Shown here one piece after another: positions 37,587-48,660 of a stretch of DNA of 64,000 nt (positions within the stretch are counted from its first letter, which is position 1; the number at the start of each line of letters is the position of its first letter). A program made the position numbers and the translations under genes. The notes under the pieces were generated by a model. It made no database searches. It saw only the letters and a list, made by a program, of their open reading frames with translations, and was not told the DNA's origin. The DNA is from Ectopseudomonas chengduensis. Its GTDB lineage: Bacteria; Pseudomonadota; Gammaproteobacteria; Pseudomonadales; Pseudomonadaceae. The DNA lies in NCBI RefSeq assembly GCF_015712065.1, contig NZ_JACFYZ010000002.1, positions 558,001-622,000 of the forward strand, given 5' to 3'.

Positions 37587-38432
37587 CTAACGCGGCAGCT
37601 TGAGATTGTTCCAGATGGCCAGGCTGGGGCCAGCCAGGTTCATGCTGTAGAAGTGCAGACCGGGCGCGCCGCCTTGCAGCAGGCGTTCGCACATCTCGGT
37701 GATGACCTGTTCGCCGAAGACGCGAATGCTGTCGGCGTCGTCGCCGTAGGCTTCCAGCTGCTTGCGTACCCAGCGTGGGATTTCAGCGCCGCAGGCGTCG
37801 GAGAAGCGCGCCAGCTTGCTGTAGTTGGTGATCGGCATGATGCCCGGCACCACCGGAATGTCCACGCCCAGTTTCTGCACGCGCTCGACGAAGTAGAAAT
37901 AGCTGTCGGCGTTGAAGAAGTACTGGGTGATGGCGCTGTCGGCACCGGCCTTGGCCTTGCGTACGAAGTTGGCGATGTCGTCCTCGAAGTTGCGCGCCTG
38001 CGGATGCATCTCCGGGTAGGCGGCGATTTCGATATGGAAGTGATCACCGGTTTCAGTGCGAATGAACTCGACCAGTTCATTGGCGTAGCGCAGCTCGCCG
38101 CTGGCCATGCCCATACCGGATGGCAGGTCACCACGCAGGGCAACGATGCGCTTGATGCCGGCATTCTTGTACAGGTTCAGCAGCTCGCGCAGTTCGGCCT
38201 TGCTGTCACCCACGCAGGACAGGTGCGGGGCGGTGGGCACCTTGATCTCGCCATCGAGCTGCAGCACGGTGTTGAGAGTGCGGTCGCGGGTCGAACCGCC
38301 GGCGCCGTAAGTGCAGGAGAAGAAATCGGGGTTGTAGGTCGCCAGCTGGCGCGCCACGTCCATCAGTTTTTCATGCCCGGCTTCGGTCTTGGTGGGGAAG
38401 AACTCGAAGCTGTAGCGGCGTTCTTGGCTCAT
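37587..38432 (-). CDS. metF: 5,10-methylenetetrahydrofolate reductase MetF
   Basis: The 281-residue FAD enzyme makes 5-methyl-THF for methionine synthesis. Landmarks are RYSFEFFPTKTEAG, SCTYGAGGSTRD, IVALRGDLPSG and GADSAITQYFFNADSY. Length fits the bacterial NADH-type enzyme. ATG 38432 (MSQERRYSFEFF) is correct; an in-frame ATG at 38477 reads through an intergenic repeat. The gene lies 99 bp after sahH and is probably in the same transcript, so the SAH riboswitch ahead of sahH would control both. Confidence 0.96.
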   Translation of the reverse strand: MSQERRYSFEFFPTKTEAGHEKLMDVARQLATYNPDFFSCTYGAGGSTRDRTLNTVLQLDGEIKVPTAPHLSCVGDSKAELRELLNLYKNAGIKRIVALRGDLPSGMGMASGELRYANELVEFIRTETGDHFHIEIAAYPEMHPQARNFEDDIANFVRKAKAGADSAITQYFFNADSYFYFVERVQKLGVDIPVVPGIMPITNYSKLARFSDACGAEIPRWVRKQLEAYGDDADSIRVFGEQVITEMCERLLQGGAPGLHFYSMNLAGPSLAIWNNLKLPR

Positions 38433-38453
38433 AGGGTTTCTAGCCTTGGAGAC

Positions 38454-38528
38454 GTAGGGTGGATGGCGTTTTTCCATCCACCTTGCGGGAAGTCGGCGGT
38501 GGATAAGCCAGGGGCTTACCCACCCTAC
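38454..38528. repeat. GTAGGGTG/CACCCTAC element inside the sahH-metF gap
   Basis: Ends GTAGGGTG (38454-38461) and CACCCTAC (38521-38528) are inverted copies. An inner perfect hairpin has arms GGTGGATGG (38458-38466) and CCATCCACC (38474-38482). It fills most of the 99-bp intercistronic space and may change metF expression relative to sahH. Confidence 0.75.
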
Positions 38529-38531
38529 GCA

Positions 38532-40025
<1,494 letters not shown>

Positions 40026-40070
40026 GTGGCGGGAGCGACCGGAGCTGTGCCGGTCGTTTGAAGCTGGCGG

Positions 40071-40099
40071 ATTATAGCTGCGTGCGGCGTGCAGCCCAA
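40071..40099 (-). promoter_or_regulatory. Sigma-70-type promoter of the sahH riboswitch leader
   Basis: A perfect TATAAT (40076-40071 on the minus strand) is 17 bases downstream of TTGGGC (40099-40094). Transcription would begin near 40063, about 40 bases before the SAH riboswitch core. Confidence 0.7.
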
Positions 40100-40166
40100 G
40101 GCTTTCCGTCGCCCCGTCGGTATCGCCAGTGGTAGCCTTGGTAGGTCTAGTCGCAACGGATCGGCC

Positions 40167-40787
40167 ATGGCCAACCACAAAATCGAAATTCGCCGTCGCA
40201 ACGTCAAGAAGATTCTCCTGGCCGCTGAAAAGGTCTTCGCCGAGAAAGGCTACGGCGGCACTGCCATGGCCGATATCGCCGAGCAGGCCGAATTGCCGCG
40301 CTCGAACCTGCACTATTACTTCAGCACCAAGGACGAGCTGTATCGCGCCGTGCTGCTCGATCTGCTCGAAGTGTGGAAACAGGATGCCCAGTGCTTCGAG
40401 GTATTCGATGACCCGCGCGTGGTATTGAGCAGCTACATTCGCGCCAAGATGAACCACTCGCGCAGCCGGCCGTATGGCTCAAAGGTCTGGGCCAACGAGA
40501 TTATCCATGGCGCGCCGGTGCTCGGTGTCACCCTCGACGAGGGCCTGTACGACTGGGCGAAGATGAAGGAGGCGAAGATCCGTCAGTGGGTCGAGGGCAA
40601 GCGCATCCTGGCTGTCGAGCCGTCGGCGCTGCTCTACATGATCTGGGCCTCGACCCAGCATTACGCCGACTTCAGCCATCAGGTGGCGGTGCTCAACGAG
40701 CACCAGGCGCTCTCCGAGCCGCAATTCGAGCGAGCTGTGCAGACGGTGACCAGTGTGATCTTGCGTGGGATCGGGCTGGAGCCGTAA
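40167..40787 (+). CDS. TetR-family regulator, RutR-like (pyrimidine catabolism)
   Basis: This 206-residue regulator has an N-terminal TetR helix-turn-helix (about 10-60, ILLAAEKVFAEKGYGGTAMADIAEQAELPRSNLHYYFSTKDELY) and a C-terminal domain of the RutR/YcdC type (MKEAKIRQWVEGKRILAVEPSALLYMIWASTQHYADF). RutR in E. coli senses uracil and thymine. The gene sits at the end of the pyrimidine-degradation cluster, converging on preA, as in PAO1 (PA0436). It is the best candidate to bind the RutR-like dyad at 45375-45390. Start ATG 40167 gives MANHKIEIRRRN; the longer frame upstream overlaps the sahH promoter. Confidence 0.9.
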   Translation: MANHKIEIRRRNVKKILLAAEKVFAEKGYGGTAMADIAEQAELPRSNLHYYFSTKDELYRAVLLDLLEVWKQDAQCFEVFDDPRVVLSSYIRAKMNHSRSRPYGSKVWANEIIHGAPVLGVTLDEGLYDWAKMKEAKIRQWVEGKRILAVEPSALLYMIWASTQHYADFSHQVAVLNEHQALSEPQFERAVQTVTSVILRGIGLEP

Positions 40788-40804
40788 TCGCAGTCGCTGC
40801 TTGT

Positions 40805-40921
40805 CGCGGCTAAAGCCCCTCCCACGGTCTTTGTCTTTGCTCACCCCATCGGCTAAAGCAGTGCGTCGCTCTGCCCCTCCAACAAGAGCACTACTATCCC
40901 GTGGGAGGGGCTTTAGCCGCG
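40805..40921. repeat. Pair of inverted REP copies between the TetR gene and preA
   Basis: A 23-bp sequence (40805-40827, beginning CGCGGCTAAAGCCCC) is repeated exactly and inverted at 40899-40921. Each copy is a Pseudomonas REP of the GTGGGAGGGGCTTTAGCCGCG type. A further partial TCGCGGCTAAA copy lies next to the preA stop. Together they form a REP doublet in a convergent gap and probably act as a transcript end. Confidence 0.85.
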
Positions 40922-40945
40922 AACTGTTTTAGCCGCGAGCTATTT

Positions 40946-42220
40946 TCAACTGGCCACGCGGTACGGATTGCGCGGGTCGTGGTTCCAGTCGAGGAAGGGT
41001 TTGCCCGTGTCCTGAGTCACCATCTCGATGCAGTCCTGCACCGGGCAGGTGATCTGGCACAGGTTGCAGCCCACGCACTCTGCGTCGATCACCTCGTATT
41101 TATGCGTGCCGTCGGCCTGGGGCAGGCTGGCGATGGCCTGGTGCGAGGTGTCTTCGCAGGCGATATGGCAGCGGCCGCAGCCAATGCAGGCGTCCTGGTC
41201 GATCCTGGCGATCACCTGGTAGTTGATGTCCAGGTACTTCCAGTCGGTGGTATTGCCCACCGCGCGCCCGGAGAAATCTTGCAGGCTGGCGTAGCCCTGG
41301 CTGTCCATCCAGCGCGACAGGCCGTCTTTCATCTCCTCGACGATGCGAAAGCCATGCAGCATGGCCGCCGTACACACCTGCACCGCACCGCAACCCAGTG
41401 CGACGAACTCCGCCGCGTCGCGCCAGCTACCAATGCCACCGATACCGCAGATCGGCAGGCCGCGGGTTTCCGGGTCGCGGGCGATCTCGGCGACCATGTT
41501 CAATGCAATGGGTTTGACCGCTGAACCGCAGTAGCCGCCGTGGGTGCTCTGCGTGCCGACGATGGGGAGAGCGACCATGCGCTCCAGGTCGATGCTGGTG
41601 ATCGAGTTGATGGTGTTGATCAGCGACACCGCATCGGCGCCGCCACGATGTGCGGCGCGCGCCGAGGTGCGAATGTCGGTGATGTTCGGCGTCAGCTTGA
41701 CGATCACTGGCAGCGAGCAATAGGTCTTGCACCAGCGGGTGACCATCTCCACGTATTCCGGCACCTGGCCGACCGCCGCGCCCATGCCGCGCTCGGGCAT
41801 GCCGTGGGGGCAGCCGAAGTTCAGCTCGATACCGTCGCAGCCGGTGGCTTCCACAAGTGGCAGGATGGTTTTCCAGGATTCCTCGACACAGGGCACCATC
41901 AGGGAAACGATCAGCGCGCGGTCCGGCCAGTCCTTCTTCACCTGGGTGATTTCGCGCAGGTTGATTTCCAGCGAGCGGTCGGTGATCAGTTCGATGTTAT
42001 TGATCCCGAGTACGCTTCTGTCAGCCCCAAAGTGCGCCGAGTAGCGTGACGACACGTTGACCGCTGCCGGGTCTTCGCCGAGCGTCTTCCAGACCACGCC
42101 GCCCCAGCCGGCCTCGAAGGCGCGGACCACGTTGTAGGCCTTGTCGGTGGGCGGCGCGCTGGCCAGCCAGAAGGGGTTGGGGGCCTTGATTCCGGCAAAT
42201 TCGATGGATAGATCGGCCAT
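40946..42220 (-). CDS. preA: Dihydropyrimidine dehydrogenase subunit PreA (PydA)
   Basis: The 424-residue protein is the FMN/Fe-S half of NAD-dependent dihydropyrimidine dehydrogenase, which reduces uracil and thymine. It has a dihydroorotate-dehydrogenase-like barrel (residues 1-310) with the active-site loop STHGGYCGSAVKP, and two C-terminal 4Fe-4S motifs, CIGCGRCHIAC (about 343-353) and CVGCNLCQITCP (about 379-390). Its ATG directly follows the preT stop with no gap. The preT partner supplies electrons from NAD(P)H. Confidence 0.95.
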   Translation of the reverse strand: MADLSIEFAGIKAPNPFWLASAPPTDKAYNVVRAFEAGWGGVVWKTLGEDPAAVNVSSRYSAHFGADRSVLGINNIELITDRSLEINLREITQVKKDWPDRALIVSLMVPCVEESWKTILPLVEATGCDGIELNFGCPHGMPERGMGAAVGQVPEYVEMVTRWCKTYCSLPVIVKLTPNITDIRTSARAAHRGGADAVSLINTINSITSIDLERMVALPIVGTQSTHGGYCGSAVKPIALNMVAEIARDPETRGLPICGIGGIGSWRDAAEFVALGCGAVQVCTAAMLHGFRIVEEMKDGLSRWMDSQGYASLQDFSGRAVGNTTDWKYLDINYQVIARIDQDACIGCGRCHIACEDTSHQAIASLPQADGTHKYEVIDAECVGCNLCQITCPVQDCIEMVTQDTGKPFLDWNHDPRNPYRVAS

Positions 42221-43588
42221 TTATGCGGCCTCCACATTGAGCATCAGGTGAGAGTGGATGGCCTCGGCGGCCAGCTTGCCGTGCTGCACGGCTTGTACGG
42301 TGAGGTCCTGGCCCAGGGCGGTGCAGTCGCCGCCGGCATACACGCCTGGCACGCTGGTTTGCAGCTGGGCGTCGACCCAGATGCGTTCGCCTTCGCGCTT
42401 CAGTTCGCGGGCCAGCGGGTCGTTCAGGGCTTGGCCGTCAAAGGCCTGGCCGATGGCGGTGAAGATGGCGTCTGCGGCCAGCTCGAAGGTTTGTCCGGTG
42501 CTTTGCAGGCGGCCGTTCTCCAGACGCGTGCGGGCGAAGCGCATGCCGCGCACCTGACCCTGATCGTTCAACAGCACCGCGTCCGGCTGTGCCCAGGTCA
42601 GCAGGCGTACCTGATTGGCCTTGGCGATGTCCTGTTCGTGTGCGGTGGCGCCCATTTCCTCGAAGCCCCGGCGATAGACCAGGTTGACGTCGCGGGCACC
42701 GAGTTTGCTCATTTGCACCGCCATGTCGATGGCGGTGTTGCCGGCGCCGAGGACGATGCAGCGCTCGGCCACCGGCAGTTGCGTCAGGTCATCGCTCTGC
42801 CGTAGTTCGCGGATGTAATCGGTGGCGGCGAGCAGCCCCGGCGCCTCTTCGCCCGGCAGGCCAAGGCGTTTGCTGGCCGCCAGGCCGATGCCGAGAAATA
42901 CGGCGTCGAACTGCTGGTGCAGCTCGCTGAGGCTGAGGTCGTCGCCCAGTTTGTGGCCATGGCGGATCTCGATGCCGCCGATCTGCAAAAGGAACTCCAC
43001 TTCGCGTTGGGCGAAGTCGTCGACCAGCTTGTACTTGGCGATGCCGTATTCATTGAGGCCGCCGGCTTTCTCGCGTGCCTCGAAGATCACCACTTCATGA
43101 CCGTGCATGGCCAGGCGATGAGCGCAGGACAAACCCGCCGGCCCTGCACCGACCACGGCAATGCGCTTGCCGCTGGCCGGGGCGCGCTGGAACGGGTGCT
43201 CGCTGAACTGCGCGTTGTCGATGGCATAGCGCTGCAAAGGGCCGATCAGCACGGGCGCGCATTCCTGCGCGTTGTTACGCACGCAGGCTTGCTGGCACAG
43301 AATCTCGGTGGGGCAGACGCGGGCGCAGCTGCCGCCGAGGATATTCGCCGAGAGAATCTTCTCGGCCGCGCCCTGAACGTTCTCGTGGCTGATATTGCGG
43401 ATGAACGAGGGGATGTCGATCTCGCTGGGGCAGGCATTCACGCAGGGTGCGTCGTAGCAATACAGGCAGCGAGCGCTTTCCAGTGCGGCCTGGCGGGCGG
43501 TGAGCGGTGGGGCCAGATCGCTGAAACGATCGGCCAGTTCGGCCGCCCCGGCATCCGGTCGCGGCAAATGGCTGAGGGTGTCTATCAC
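42221..43588 (-). CDS. preT: Dihydropyrimidine dehydrogenase NAD(P)H-oxidising subunit PreT (PydX)
   Basis: This 455-residue flavoprotein has an N-terminal Fe-S domain with Cys41, 44, 49 and 53 (CLYCYDAPCVNAC) and Cys88, 92, 98 and 102 (CARVCPTEILCQQAC), an FAD-binding GAGPAGLSCAHRLA loop and an NAD(P)-binding GAGNTAIDMAVQ loop. It resembles GltD and E. coli PreT. The start is GTG at 43588, preceded by GAGG nine bases upstream; no ATG fits. It is 111 bp downstream of dihydropyrimidinase, a gap that has a CCGGCC/GGCCGG hairpin but no terminator, so one transcript is likely. Confidence 0.94.
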   Translation of the reverse strand: MIDTLSHLPRPDAGAAELADRFSDLAPPLTARQAALESARCLYCYDAPCVNACPSEIDIPSFIRNISHENVQGAAEKILSANILGGSCARVCPTEILCQQACVRNNAQECAPVLIGPLQRYAIDNAQFSEHPFQRAPASGKRIAVVGAGPAGLSCAHRLAMHGHEVVIFEAREKAGGLNEYGIAKYKLVDDFAQREVEFLLQIGGIEIRHGHKLGDDLSLSELHQQFDAVFLGIGLAASKRLGLPGEEAPGLLAATDYIRELRQSDDLTQLPVAERCIVLGAGNTAIDMAVQMSKLGARDVNLVYRRGFEEMGATAHEQDIAKANQVRLLTWAQPDAVLLNDQGQVRGMRFARTRLENGRLQSTGQTFELAADAIFTAIGQAFDGQALNDPLARELKREGERIWVDAQLQTSVPGVYAGGDCTALGQDLTVQAVQHGKLAAEAIHSHLMLNVEAA

Positions 43589-43699
43589 GGTTATTGCCTC
43601 ACGGTTTTGTGGCTTTTATTCGGCAGTTAACAGCGGATAAGCGGCCATCCGGCCTCTGCGGGCCGGTGTGGCGAAGTAGTGGGGTGCCTGTGTAGCGGC

Positions 43700-45208
<1,509 letters not shown>

Positions 45209-45210
45209 CT

Positions 45211-45234
45211 ATTCCTGTCAGCTGTGACAGGAAT
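45211..45234. promoter_or_regulatory. Perfect 10-bp dyad upstream of dihydropyrimidinase
   Basis: Arms ATTCCTGTCA (45211-45220) and TGACAGGAAT (45225-45234) flank GCTG, 72 bases before the dht start. Size and symmetry fit an operator. The regulator is not known; it differs from the RutR-like dyad. Confidence 0.6.
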
Positions 45235-45374
45235 TGAATCTAGTTGCAGTAATCGGATTGGGCAAGATTATTTTTTGATCAATTATTTTATGTTTAAGAT
45301 ATTGAAAAATAACAATAAAAACTAAAAATCACCAAAATGGGGAGGGCTCTCACCATTTTGACGCACTTGACAGA

Positions 45375-45390
45375 ATGACAATATGGTCAA
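45375..45390. promoter_or_regulatory. RutR-like operator dyad
   Basis: The 16-mer ATGACAATATGGTCAA differs at two positions from the E. coli RutR consensus as I recall it (TTGACCA, two bases, TGGTCAA). It lies in the middle of the divergent control region of the pyrimidine-degradation genes, and the cluster encodes a RutR-like TetR protein. A TTGACG (45358-45363) and TATGGT (45382-45387) pair, 18 bases apart, could be a plus-strand promoter overlapped by the site. Confidence 0.6.
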
Positions 45391-45610
45391 GATTTCTCAT
45401 GGAAAATCAGCCGCTTGTGCCCTGGCATGGCGCGGCCTTGGGCGGCGAAAAAAAATCGCTTGCACCAGTTTGAATCCTGACTGACAGGACAAGCCGTCAC
45501 GAGTCTGTCGATGGCGTCTGCTGGCGACGCCTGTGGCTTCAGATAAAACGTTTTCAGATCAGATGCTTAATGTGTTCAAGCAGGCAGGATGCAGGCCCAG
45601 CCGGGGAATG

Positions 45611-45626
45611 CGGCACGCTTATTGAG
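45611..45626 (+). promoter_or_regulatory. Possible sigma-54 promoter for the NCS1 transporter
   Basis: CGGCACGCTTATTGAG resembles the consensus TGGCACG, four bases, TTGC. The -24 GG is present, but the -12 dinucleotide is GA instead of GC, which weakens the case. It is about 90 bases before the start codon. Nitrogen control of pyrimidine breakdown would make sense. Confidence 0.3.
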
Positions 45627-45715
45627 TGGCGCTGCCCCCGTGCTGGCCGGCTACTGAACTCCGGCCATCGAATTAGCCCGATGCGCTAACAATCAGAAAA
45701 ATACTGGAGAGGCCC

Positions 45716-47203
45716 ATGCAACAGAGCAGATCGGAAGTGACCGAGCGGGAGGGCTTGTATGAGCTGAACGCTGGCAGCGACGTACTCGACAGCCCGCGCT
45801 ACAACCATGACATCGCCCCGACCAAGGTGCATCAGCGCACCTGGAACAAGTGGCACATCACCGCGCTGTGGGTCGGCATGTCGATCTGTGTGCCCACCTA
45901 CACCCTGGGCGGTGTGCTCACCGCCTACTTCGGCCTGTCGGTAGGCGAGGCGCTGCTGGCGATCTTGCTGGCCAACGTCGTGGTGTTGATTCCGCTGACC
46001 CTCAACGCCTTTGCCGGCACCAAGTACGGTATCCCCTTTCCGGTATTGCTGCGTTCCTCGTTCGGCATACTCGGTTCCAACGTGCCCTGCCTGATCCGCG
46101 CCGTGGTGGCCTGCGGCTGGTTCGGCATTCAGACCATGTTCGGCGGCCTGGCGATCCACCTGCTGCTGGGTTCGATCTTCGAGGGCTGGAAGGCGCTCGG
46201 TGGCACCGGCGAGGTGATCGGTTTCATGATCTTCTGGGCACTTAACCTGTGGATCGTGCTGCGCGGCGCCGAGTCGATCAAATTGCTGGAAACCTTGTCC
46301 GCGCCGCTGCTGGTGCTGGTTGGTGCCGGTCTGTTGGTGTGGGCGTTGCCCAACGTGTCGATGAGCGAGTTGCTGGCGCAGCCGGCCAATCGCCCCGAGG
46401 GTGCCAGCGTCACCGGTTACTTTCTCGCCGGGCTGACCGCCATGGTCGGCTTCTGGGCCACTCTGTCGCTGAACATCCCTGACTTCAGCCGCTACGCGAA
46501 AAGTCAGAAGGACCAGATTCTCGGGCAGATCTTCGGACTGCCGCTGACCATGTTCCTCTTCGCTGCGCTCGGTGTGGTGATGACCGCCGCCTCGGAAGGT
46601 CTGGTGGGGCAGACGGTGGCCGATCCGGTCAGCCTGATCGGCCATATCCAGAGCCCCGGCTGGGTCGCCCTGGCCATGGCGCTGATCATCGTTGCCACGC
46701 TGTCGACCAATACGGCGGCGAATATCGTTTCGCCGACCAATGATTTCCAGAACATCGCCCCCAAGCTGATCGACCGCACCAAGGCGGTGATCCTCACCGG
46801 CCTGATCGGCCTGGGGCTGATGGGCCATGAGCTGCTGAAAAAGCTAGGGCTGCTGGTCTCCGAGCTGAGCCTGGAGAGCGTGTACTCCAACTGGTTGCTG
46901 GGGTACTCCAGCTTGCTCGGGCCGATTGCCGGGATCATGGTGGTCGACTACTTCCTGATCAAGAAACAGCAACTCGACCTGGCCGGGCTGTACCGCGATG
47001 ACGTCTACCCGGCGTGGAACTGGATCGGTTTCGCCGCCTTCGCCGTGCCGGTGGCGCTGACTCTGCTGTCGCTCGGTAGCAGCGCCTTCAGCTGGTTCTA
47101 CGACTACGGCTGGTTTACCGGCTCCTTCCTGGGCGGCTTGATCTATTTCGGCTTGTGCAGCCTGCGCAGCGCAAGGCCGGTGGTGGCCAAGGCACCGGTG
47201 TAG
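45716..47203 (+). CDS. NCS1-family nucleobase:cation symporter
   Basis: The 495-residue, roughly twelve-helix transporter belongs to the nucleobase:cation symporter-1 family (LYELNAGSDVLDSPRYNHDIAPT start, WNKWHITALWVGMSICVPTYTLGG first helix, FGIQTMFGG, NIPDFSRYAKS, NIVSPTNDFQN). Context suggests uptake of uracil, thymine or hydantoin; PAO1 has a similar gene (PA0443) here. GGAGAGG precedes ATG 45716. The TAG stop is part of a REP element that starts inside the gene's last codons. Exact substrate is uncertain. Confidence 0.93.
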   Translation: MQQSRSEVTEREGLYELNAGSDVLDSPRYNHDIAPTKVHQRTWNKWHITALWVGMSICVPTYTLGGVLTAYFGLSVGEALLAILLANVVVLIPLTLNAFAGTKYGIPFPVLLRSSFGILGSNVPCLIRAVVACGWFGIQTMFGGLAIHLLLGSIFEGWKALGGTGEVIGFMIFWALNLWIVLRGAESIKLLETLSAPLLVLVGAGLLVWALPNVSMSELLAQPANRPEGASVTGYFLAGLTAMVGFWATLSLNIPDFSRYAKSQKDQILGQIFGLPLTMFLFAALGVVMTAASEGLVGQTVADPVSLIGHIQSPGWVALAMALIIVATLSTNTAANIVSPTNDFQNIAPKLIDRTKAVILTGLIGLGLMGHELLKKLGLLVSELSLESVYSNWLLGYSSLLGPIAGIMVVDYFLIKKQQLDLAGLYRDDVYPAWNWIGFAAFAVPVALTLLSLGSSAFSWFYDYGWFTGSFLGGLIYFGLCSLRSARPVVAKAPV

Positions 47204-47231
47204 GAGCGGGCTTGCCCGCGAAGCGATCCAG
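47200..47231. repeat. REP element supplying the NCS1 transporter stop codon
   Basis: GTAGGAGCGGGCTTGCCCGC followed by GAAGCGATCC is a Pseudomonas REP head and palindrome. The TAG at 47201-47203 inside it is the stop of the transporter gene. The palindrome lies between that gene and the downstream amidohydrolase. Confidence 0.75.
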
Positions 47232-47273
47232 CAGACGCGTCCCGCGTCACAGACAACCAGAGAGGCCGAGGAA

Positions 47274-48563
47274 ATGACCATGAACACTGCCACCGAGGTT
47301 CTGCAATCCAACCAGCCGCACGTCAACGGCGAGCGCCTGTGGCAATCGCTGATGGAGCTGGCGCAGCTCGGCGCCACCGTCAAAGGCGGCGTTTGTCGCC
47401 TGGCGCTGACCGATCTCGACCGCCAGGCGCGCGACCTGTTCGTGCGCTGGTGCGAGGAGGCTGGCTGCACCGTCACTGTCGATGGCGTCGGCAATATCTT
47501 CGCTCGCCGCCCCGGACGCAACGCTGCGCTGGCGCCGGTAATGACCGGCAGCCATATCGACACCCAACCCACCGGCGGCAAGTTCGACGGCTGCTTCGGC
47601 GTACTGGCCGGCGTCGAGGTGCTGCGCACCCTCAATGACCTGGGCATACAGACCGAAGCGCCGCTGGAGGTGGTGGTGTGGACCAACGAGGAAGGCTCGC
47701 GTTTCGCCCCGTGCATGATGGGCTCCGGGGTGTTCGCCGAGAAGTTCACTCTTGAAGAAACCCTGGCCAAACGCGACGCCGAGGGCATCAGTGTCGGCGA
47801 GGCGCTGAACGCCATCGGCTACGCCGGGCCCCGGACGGTTAGCGGCCATGCGGTGGGCGCCTATTTCGAGGCGCATATCGAGCAGGGGCCGATTCTCGAA
47901 GATCAGGGCAAGACCATCGGCGTGGTGCTCGGTGCGCTCGGGCAGAAGTGGTTCGACCTCACTCTCAAGGGCGTCGAAGCCCACGCCGGGCCGACGCCGA
48001 TGCACCTGCGCAAGGACGCTCTGGTCGGCGCTGCGGCCGTGGTCGCAGCGGTCAATCGGGTAGCGCTGGAGCATCAACCGCATGCCTGCGGCACGGTCGG
48101 TTGCCTGCAGGCCTACCCCGGTTCGCGCAATGTGATTCCCGGTGAGGTGCGCATGACCCTGGACTTCCGCCATCTGCAGCCGGAACGCCTGGATTCGATG
48201 ATCGAGGCGGTGCGTGGAGTGATCGAGGCGACCTGTGCCAAGCACGGCCTGAGTTTCGAACTGACGCCGACCGCGGACTTCCCGCCGCTGTATTTCGACC
48301 AGGGTTGCATCGAGGCGGTGCGCGGTGCGGCCGCCGGGTTGGGCTTGTCGCATATGGATATCGTCAGTGGTGCCGGCCATGACGCGATCTTCCTCGCCGA
48401 GCTGGGCCCGGCCGGGATGATTTTCGTGCCGTGCGAGGGAGGCATCAGCCACAACGAAATCGAGAATGCCGCACCGACGGATCTGGCTGCCGGCTGCGCG
48501 GTGTTGCTGCGCGCCATGCTCGCGGCCTCCGTGGCGCTGGCAGAGGGCAAGCTGGCGGCATGA
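47274..48563 (+). CDS. Zn-dependent N-carbamoyl-beta-alanine amidohydrolase (beta-ureidopropionase)
   Basis: The 429-residue M20-type hydrolase performs the last step of the pathway, releasing beta-alanine (or 3-aminoisobutyrate), CO2 and ammonia. Metal-site motifs are GSHIDTQPTGGKFDG (His94, Asp96, Asp105), TNEEGSRF (Glu139-Glu140) and AHIEQGPILED. It fits the hydantoinase/carbamoylase family. Two ATGs lie at 47274 and 47280; a GAGGA site favours the first. It lies 70 bp after the transporter, with a REP between them. Some family members act on allantoate or N-carbamoyl amino acids, but context favours the beta-ureido substrate. Confidence 0.9.
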   Translation: MTMNTATEVLQSNQPHVNGERLWQSLMELAQLGATVKGGVCRLALTDLDRQARDLFVRWCEEAGCTVTVDGVGNIFARRPGRNAALAPVMTGSHIDTQPTGGKFDGCFGVLAGVEVLRTLNDLGIQTEAPLEVVVWTNEEGSRFAPCMMGSGVFAEKFTLEETLAKRDAEGISVGEALNAIGYAGPRTVSGHAVGAYFEAHIEQGPILEDQGKTIGVVLGALGQKWFDLTLKGVEAHAGPTPMHLRKDALVGAAAVVAAVNRVALEHQPHACGTVGCLQAYPGSRNVIPGEVRMTLDFRHLQPERLDSMIEAVRGVIEATCAKHGLSFELTPTADFPPLYFDQGCIEAVRGAAAGLGLSHMDIVSGAGHDAIFLAELGPAGMIFVPCEGGISHNEIENAAPTDLAAGCAVLLRAMLAASVALAEGKLAA

Positions 48564-48660
48564 TTGGCCGAATCGCCATCGACTTGGGCGATGCTGGCCA
48601 TGGACGCTCTTTACTGGTCGAGACAAGCTGCGCACTCCATTACCAAGCTGCGGAGCTTCC

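Noticed and set aside
45240..45325. Coding end of an 85-residue extension in the AT-rich island (frame ending at 45325)
   Set aside because: The frame is mostly antisense to dht and ends in AT-rich DNA without codon bias.
45421..45450. Second possible sigma-54 site (TGGCATG...TTGG)
   Set aside because: Spacing between the two elements is too long.
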